NCBI GenBank assembly: GCA_039720395.1
Contig: CM077832.1
Location: 11,115,967-11,179,966, forward strand
DNA: 64,000 nucleotides
Direction: 5' to 3'
From: Liquidambar formosana
Lineage: Eukaryota > Streptophyta > Magnoliopsida > Saxifragales > Altingiaceae
Shown: piece by piece, positions 58,102-64,000 of the stretch
How positions within the stretch are numbered: the stretch's first letter is position 1
How the letters are laid out: each line of letters starts with the position of its first letter
Translations under genes and position numbers: made by a program
The notes under the pieces: model-generated
Told to the model about the DNA's origin: nothing
What the model saw: only the letters and a program-made list of their open reading frames with translations
Database searches by the model: none

Positions 58102-59641
58102 GGGCATATTGAACAACATGAATAACCGAGAAAAAAGGGCACCGATCCAACGAAACATTTGAAACTCAAATAAGTTCACCCTATTGTAATGCTTGGGAAA
58201 ATAAAAATTAAATTAAATTCAGTTTAATAATTCTAAAGAATATAAAAGCATATGAGAAGAAAAAACAGTACAGTCTCCAATATTTGCATCCAAACTACAT
58301 ATTATTGAAAGGGTTCTGAAGTGCATAAGATTCAGTAAAAAATTGTAGAGATTGCAACCTATAAAATACTGAAACATTAAAGCAATAGAGATCATAAACT
58401 TGTCTGAAATGAAGGGACAGAGGAGGCCATCATAACTATTTTTGGTTTCTTAAGGGGATTTCAAGAAGATGGTAGGCTTGTACATTAAGAGATTGTTAAT
58501 CAGGTGAGGTTTCCAGAAATGCAGCGGGCAGACACTTTTAGGGTTTTTTTTTTTTTTTTTTTCAAATGGTCTTAGCTTAAGGTTTAAATTTTCATGGGAT
58601 GAGAAGGTAAAAGAGATATGGATGGAGGTCTCTAGATGGATTTAGGTTATTTATCTAATAGTGGGACATTTTAAGTTTTGGTGTGAAGTTCCAGTTTGGA
58701 GAGGAGCAGAGGTCCTTATTACATAATGGACACCTTTAGGCAAGTTGGTGGTAAAAACATTACTATACCAAACCTTTTAGAGAGAGAGAGAGAGATGATT
58801 TAAATCCTGTTTTTTAAACATGAAAGAATTTAACAAATGAATCACAGCAACGAAGGTTTTGCATGTCAGTGTTTAATACAGTCAGCATTATACATTGTTC
58901 AACAACTAAAAAACATCAATATATCAAAAACTGCATAGCTACAACTGTAATCACAAGGAATAAGAGCTACTTGCATATATTTTATCGATAGCACCACATC
59001 CACTGTCCGCACAAAAGGAACTATATGCTATACATTGAGCAGTTCAAGATCATAAGATGTGCTATTAAGCCACAGGGAGACATATTTGAAGATTAGCCAA
59101 ATCAATTTGTTGACAAACAACATATGCATACTGACTAAAGAAACATAATTGAGGTTGATCTAAAAGCTCAGTTGGATGGTGCTTTATACAAAATAAACAG
59201 TACCTGATTCAAGCCCTGCTTATCTTCCTCAGTAGTGTAAAAAGATATGAAGTTGGATAATCGCCCAGTGAACTCCAAATGAGCAGAAATTAAACTGAGC
59301 TAAAATGGTTCTCAGATCCACAGAAGAAAGGCAATATAATATCTCAACTTGAAATATGAACCCAAATAAGTCTGCCATCGAGAGATGATATTGCCATTGA
59401 TCCCCTCAACAGTGAGACTACTTCCACTTCTTTAAACTACTGCCTTCCAGAAGCGCACAAGGTTCTCTATTATTTGATGTTTAGCCTAAATCTCTAATTG
59501 GAACCCTTCAATTGTAGGACCAATGAGTGCATGTTCACAATTGTCTATGCAATCAATAAATCATCTTGAAGTTCTGACAGGCTGAAATCGAAGAGCAGAT
59601 ATGTGTAGACAATCTCCTTATAACAAGAAAAACTTGAGTCT
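56853..59641. other. Intergenic stretch and 3' flank of the PPR gene
   Basis: AT-rich with a TA run at 58066-58094, a poly(T) tract at 58542-58562 and a GA run near 58781-58794. The part next to the PPR gene (about 59160-59677) is less AT-rich and may be its 3' UTR. No other gene seen. Confidence 0.4.
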
Positions 59642-59677
59642 GAAACTTTAGAGACAACTCCAAGGTTCATTTATGAA

Positions 59678-61459
59678 TTATGAGTGTAAATTCATCTGCT
59701 GCATGTATCTTAACATATTCTTTGAAATTAGGCCCCTCTCAACCACCTGATCCCAAAAGAGACCTAGGATGCTGTTGTCACCAGAATAAGAAGCATTAAA
59801 ACATCTATAAAGCTTGAGTGTTATCATCAACCTCCTCTTAGCCATTTCATCTAACATATCCAAAGCAGCAGTTGTCTTCCCCTCTTTGAAGCAAGCATAA
59901 GCAAGATTAGTGCATACAACACTGTCTCCTGATATACCCTTCCCTTGCATAAGACTAAAAATTTTTTGAGCACAATCAACTCTTTCTTTTTTACAAAACC
60001 TCCGTATTAGTGCCCTGTACAGAGAGATATCAACACAAACGCCTCTTCTTACAAACTCTTCTGGGAGTTTTACAACTGCTTCCTCATTGCCTTTGTTGCA
60101 GTAACCATCTACAAGCCATGAATAGGTGCAATAACTAGGAGAAAATCCTGCATCAAGCATGTTGAACAAAAGCTCTTTGGCACTGTCCATCTCCTTCACC
60201 TTGCAGAACCCATGAATCAATGCCTTGTAACTGAACTGGTCCAGTTTCAATCCGGCCTCCAACATCTTGTTTTTTACTTTCAGCGCAGATCCCATATCTC
60301 CTATCTTGCAATAAGCATTAATCAATGTGTTACAAGTGACATTGTCAGGTTCAACCTTCCTCTCGCTCATTTCATTCAATAGTTTATTTGCATCCCTTAT
60401 CCTGCCTTCCTCGCATAACTTGCGAAGGATTGAATTATAAGTAACGACACCAGGATACAACCCTTTAGTCTCCATTACCTCACGCAGCTTTAAAGCTTCT
60501 TCAAGGTCATTTGCCCTACAATACCCATCAATTAAAGTAGTGTATGTTACATGATTAGGAGTAGCACCTTTGATTTCCCTAAAAAGCCGAACAGCCTCTC
60601 TCATTCTACCTTCCCTACAAAACCCATAAATAAGGGAATTATAAGTTACAATATCAGGAAAAATTCTTCCTCTTTCCATTCTATCTTGGACACACAAAGC
60701 TTCATAATGCATACCCTTCTTGCAATACAATGAAATCAATGTATTATAAGTAAACAGATCAGGAAGAATAAATTTCAACTCCATCTCACTTAACCATTGT
60801 TCTGCTTTCTCCACATCCCCAGACTTGCAACAAGCATGAATCAACACATTGTATATATGAATATTCGGAACAACCCCCATACGCAACATCTTCTTATAAA
60901 TCTTCCATACCATATCAGTCAACCTATCTTTCACCAACGTATTCAAAAGCACAGTGCAAGCATGCAAATGAGGGATCAACCCATTTACCCTTATGTGCTC
61001 AAACACTTGAATTGCATCTTGGGTCATCTTCGAATTCGCATAAAATATCACAAGCCAGCTCAAAACATGTGAATTCGCATCCGGATCATCGTGGGTCGTC
61101 CTAACCAGAGCATTCAAAACCGACGGCGATGACAAAAAATCCTTAAGCGCAATCTTTTCGAGCAAGTTTTGGGCAGTTTTGAACTGTTTTTGCTTAGTGA
61201 GGATGTGAATCATGGTCCATGATGATTGTAAGGATTGCTTATAGTTAGGAATAGATTCGACCCATTTGAAGAATGCCCAAGAAAGTGAAGAATCATCTGA
61301 CAGTGAGAGATGTAGCAGTACCTGGTTAATAGTTGTTGAGGTGATGTTAGAACCAACCTTTGGTTTCAAGAGATCGTTCCAGTGACCCTTCACTATAATT
61401 GCACACAAACTTTGAATGAGTTGGGCTTCAATAGTTAAAGGTACTATGGTGGCCATCAA
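59678..61459 (-). CDS. P-class pentatricopeptide repeat protein (At5g38730-like)
   Basis: An intronless 593-codon gene with about twelve 35-residue P-type PPR motifs from roughly residue 130 to 545. Examples are IHIYNVLIHACCKSGDVEKA, IVTYNSLIYGFCREGRMREA and NVTCNTLINAYCKIGDMGSA. There is no E, E+ or DYW tail. Such proteins bind single-stranded RNA, nearly always in mitochondria or plastids, and guide its processing, stability or translation. The N-terminus (MMATIVPLTIEAQLIQSLC) could be a short targeting sequence. Architecture and phrases such as SLQSSWTMIHILTKQKQFKT match my memory of Arabidopsis At5g38730, a single-copy PPR of unknown target. Two in-frame ATGs (61459 and 61456) start it; the first is used here. 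The frame is complete and clean, in contrast to the decayed surroundings. Its RNA target cannot be read from the sequence by eye. Confidence 0.93.
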   Translation of the reverse strand: MMATIVPLTIEAQLIQSLCAIIVKGHWNDLLKPKVGSNITSTTINQVLLHLSLSDDSSLSWAFFKWVESIPNYKQSLQSSWTMIHILTKQKQFKTAQNLLEKIALKDFLSSPSVLNALVRTTHDDPDANSHVLSWLVIFYANSKMTQDAIQVFEHIRVNGLIPHLHACTVLLNTLVKDRLTDMVWKIYKKMLRMGVVPNIHIYNVLIHACCKSGDVEKAEQWLSEMELKFILPDLFTYNTLISLYCKKGMHYEALCVQDRMERGRIFPDIVTYNSLIYGFCREGRMREAVRLFREIKGATPNHVTYTTLIDGYCRANDLEEALKLREVMETKGLYPGVVTYNSILRKLCEEGRIRDANKLLNEMSERKVEPDNVTCNTLINAYCKIGDMGSALKVKNKMLEAGLKLDQFSYKALIHGFCKVKEMDSAKELLFNMLDAGFSPSYCTYSWLVDGYCNKGNEEAVVKLPEEFVRRGVCVDISLYRALIRRFCKKERVDCAQKIFSLMQGKGISGDSVVCTNLAYACFKEGKTTAALDMLDEMAKRRLMITLKLYRCFNASYSGDNSILGLFWDQVVERGLISKNMLRYMQQMNLHS

Positions 61460-61658
61460 GAAGGGAGTTCAGCAATCTGTAAGGGCCCTGTGACTTACCC
61501 CAACTCTGACTGCTTCAGTTCAACTCTAGACGAACAAAGAAACTGAAAAATGATAAGATTTTGGGAAAAGAGAGAAGAGAGATCCAAATTTCATGATTGC
61601 AAAGGAAAAACCTACTTTATCCTAAAATTCCCGTTTGGTCCATTTAGATCATACCCCC

Positions 61659-61712
61659 TCCAACGAACTAAGAGATCCATTCGATGAACACGGGGACTGG
61701 TTGAAGTAATGA
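61659..61712 (+). pseudogene. psbN: Plastid psbN fragment (NUPT)
   Basis: The plus strand encodes ELRDPFDEHGD followed by WLK and a stop. This matches the C-terminus of plastid PsbN (QLRDPFEEHGD), with the normal stop after the last Asp changed to TGG. The downstream AAGTAATGAGCCTC belongs to the psbT-psbN spacer. It is a nuclear copy of plastid DNA, too short to function. Confidence 0.75.
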
Positions 61713-61735
61713 GCCTCGTAATTTGACCTAACAAG

Positions 61736-61785
61736 AACGCTATGTAGGATTTGAACCTACGAGTCTACGACATCTGGTTTTGGAG
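61736..61785 (-). pseudogene. trnW-CCA: Plastid trnW-CCA 3' half (NUPT)
   Basis: The minus strand reads CTCCAAAACCAGATGTCGTAG (anticodon CCA in CTCCAAA), a repeated CTCGTAG, then the T-arm GGTTCAAATCCTAC and acceptor-stem end ATAGCGTT. This matches the 3' half of chloroplast tRNA-Trp with an 8-base insertion between the anticodon stem and T arm. The 5' half is missing, so no functional tRNA can form. Confidence 0.7.
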
Positions 61786-63684
61786 TTGCCATTTTTCTTT
61801 TTGGTCTTATATCATATAACATATAATAATAATAAAAGACTTAAGGGTTGTTTGGCAAACTTGAAAACTTGGCCAGTTTGTCAATTTTGATTTTTTACTG
61901 TTTGGAAAATCTCTTTTTGCTCTAATCAGTTCAGGTTTGTTCTGAAAAGAAGACAAAAACATAGTTTTTTTCAAACCAGCTGTGACTTGGTTTATTTAAA
62001 AACCAGATAACAGTAATGGACCAGATGCAATCTGATCCAGTTTTTTAGGGCCTGTTTGATAACTTAAAAAACTGGATTAGACGGGGTCTAATTCTAAAAG
62101 TATCGCCCTTCTATTTGAATTAGCAAAAGCAATGTCTCCTTGCATAATATGGATTCCAAACATTCATAATCTGGATGTGAATGAGTCGAATTACTTATCC
62201 CTTGGTCTTTTATTTGAAAATACAAATAAATTCGTGATTTTATTTGTTGGACCATAGGTAAATTTGTGATTTTATCTGTTAACCAAGATAAATTCATGAT
62301 TTTATTATTCCAAAAAATAAATTAATGAGAAATAAATTCGTGATATTATCTATCGACCATGCATTAAAGGTTGTACACCATGCTTTGGCCCAATATACCC
62401 CATAGCCAACTAATGCATGAGGTACAACCCCCAATATATGTGTAATATTTAGTGAATTATTAAAATAAATAAAATGTGTTCAATAATTATTATTTGACTT
62501 TCAATGTTAAGCTAGGGTTCCAAAATGGTCAAAGTGATTTTATAAATATTTTTTTATAAATTCTGGGAATTTTTCCTAATTTTTGATAATTTTCTATAAT
62601 TTTTGGAATTTTCTGTATTTTTCTAAATTTTTAAAAAATAAAAATTCAATCCAAAAATCAAACTATAGTCAAAATTAATCAAACTGGTTAACTAAGGGTC
62701 CCACATTATAGACCCGTAGAGGCAAGTCAAACGGTCAAAAAATGAGGTCTAGTAAATTAATTTATAGCTTCCAAAAGCATGAGAACAAGTAAGAGTGCAT
62801 GAATGCACCCACATAGGATCACAATCCCATGGCTTATCTTCAACCCTCAACAGGTTGGTTCGTTCAATCCGGGTTCACCGTGTGTTCAATGAGTCAACTT
62901 TTCTCTACAATATCTTATTCATCTCTTATCCGATTTTGGTGATTCAAAAGTGAAATCGAAACTTTAGTGGAGCACTACAAGACCATATAAATAATTCATT
63001 CAAAAACTCACAAAATTATGATAGTTTTTTAGCCTAAAGTTTTGGGTTTGCATAACCCAAAAATTTGCAACTTAATGAATCTTAATAAAATTGAATTCTA
63101 ACATTATTATAAAACAATCTATGTCTTTTTTCTTAGATAATTTGATGATCTATGGTTGGAATATAATCATTACTATGCGGTTCCTAAGATGTAGACCTCT
63201 CTTGATGTTGTTGGCATTAGGCTTTGGCTGTGGGGTCTCTATTCTGGGAAGAAGGGAGTGTGTAGTAGCAAAGGCATTTTTCTATTAAAAAAAAGGGAAA
63301 ATTAGTAATAACCCCTATTAGGGGTCTACCTTTAGCAAAAAACCCTACTTAAGATTTAGTAATTTAATAACCCCTTTTTTTAAGTTTTTATTTATGATAA
63401 GGTAAATCTGTGATTTTATATACCAAATATACCATTTATTTGACAATTCCACATCTCATGTACAATAGATATGGGAAAAACAAATTTCCATCTTAAGATA
63501 TAGAAGAGTAACCATTTTTGGGTGGATATGTTTTCGTGGGAGAGAGATTTTCAGCTCCATCATGTTTCTCTCTTTTCAAACCAGTGCCGATGGAAGGAAT
63601 TCAAAATTGAATTCCAAAATTTTCTCTATCTTCAACCGATTGTAAGATTTTCATCTATTTCAATTGTTTTTCCCAGATTTTTGA
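61786..63684. other. Intergenic stretch
   Basis: AT-rich. 61848-62060 contains inverted GGTTGTTTGGCAAAC/GGCCTGTTTGATAAC-type ends seen in small plant transposons, but I could not define borders. No gene supported. Confidence 0.35.
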
Positions 63685-63980
63685 TGAATCATTACTAGCA
63701 ACAGTATCAGAGTACTGTTGTTAGTATTATAACATGTTTTTTGTACTAGTAACAGTATCACTTCACTGTTGTTTTGAAAATAACCCATATACCATGCAAC
63801 AGTATCAGATTACTATTGAATCATTGCTAGCAATAGCATCAAAGTACTGTAGTTAGTATTATAACATGTTTTTCGTATTAGCAATAGTTTCACTTCACTG
63901 TTGTTTTGAAAATAACCCATATATCATGCAACAATACCAGATTACTGTTGTTAGTATTATAACATGTGTATTTATATAAC
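63685..63980. repeat. Tandem repeat, period 132 bp
   Basis: Two full copies start TGAATCATT at 63685 and 63817, and a third begins near 63949 with its head missing. Each contains AGTATTATAACATGTTTTT and CACTTCACTGTTGTTTTGAA. Inside the unit, variants of CAACAGTATCA recur three times. The array may continue beyond the window. Confidence 0.8.
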
Positions 63981-64000
63981 AACATTAGCTTACTGAACAT

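Noticed and set aside
60551..61072. Plus-strand open frames within the PPR gene
   Set aside because: Shadows of the PPR coding frame.
61736..61785. Functional tRNA gene
   Set aside because: Only the 3' half of a tRNA-Trp is present, with an 8-base insertion; it cannot fold as a cloverleaf.

Overview
The window is nuclear DNA of a eudicot, most likely a woody plant. The evidence is short intron-containing plant stress genes, a cluster of MIK2-like LRR receptor kinases, a plant P-class PPR gene, chloroplast DNA fragments, and a thick layer of nested LTR retrotransposons and an L1-type LINE. Only two protein genes look fully intact: a 67-residue KIN/LEA-like stress protein (exons within 8400-8931, minus strand) and a 593-codon PPR protein (59678-61459, minus strand). 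Almost everything else recognisable is decayed or mobile.

Layout. 1-10041: three head-to-tail copies of a unit of about 3.5-3.7 kb, each carrying one KIN-like gene on the minus strand. The first has a nonsense codon, the second a frameshift, and the third is intact; the third unit is split by a TRIM element with a 5-bp target duplication. 10042-15328: AT-rich intergenic DNA with an orphan JAZ-type Jas exon and a hAT-type MITE. 15329-29714: remains of a MIK2-like LRR receptor-kinase array. It holds scattered relics (15.3-18.6 kb), one nearly complete but frameshifted copy (20353-23239), and a third copy cut in two by a 2-kb solo LTR (24620-29714). A segment of about 1.4-1.6 kb downstream of the kinase is duplicated.

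30060-50300 is a nest of transposons. A long Tat/Ogre-like LTR with its primer-binding site and a gypsy pol fragment are separated by a reverse-oriented chromovirus-like LTR, which itself holds a solo LTR. Next come a second, reversed Tat/Ogre-like LTR and an 8.5-kb LINE insertion with a 16-bp target duplication. The LINE ORF1 is in turn split by a 2.3-kb solo LTR. The order of insertion can be read from the target duplications.

50300-59677 is mostly non-coding. It holds an orphan alpha/beta-hydrolase exon beside a 279-bp tandem duplication, a plastid 23S rRNA fragment, a MITE between TA arrays, and a possible small secreted-peptide gene (55451-55714, perhaps with an upstream exon to 56464). 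59678-61459 is the PPR gene. About 200 bp upstream of its start lies a mosaic of plastid psbN and trnW-CCA fragments. The window ends in AT-rich DNA with a 132-bp tandem repeat.

I saw no sign of a new multi-gene system. The most informative points are the contrasting decay of the tandem KIN copies, the altered HRD motifs in the receptor-kinase remnants, the dated transposon nest, and the plastid mosaic beside the PPR gene.
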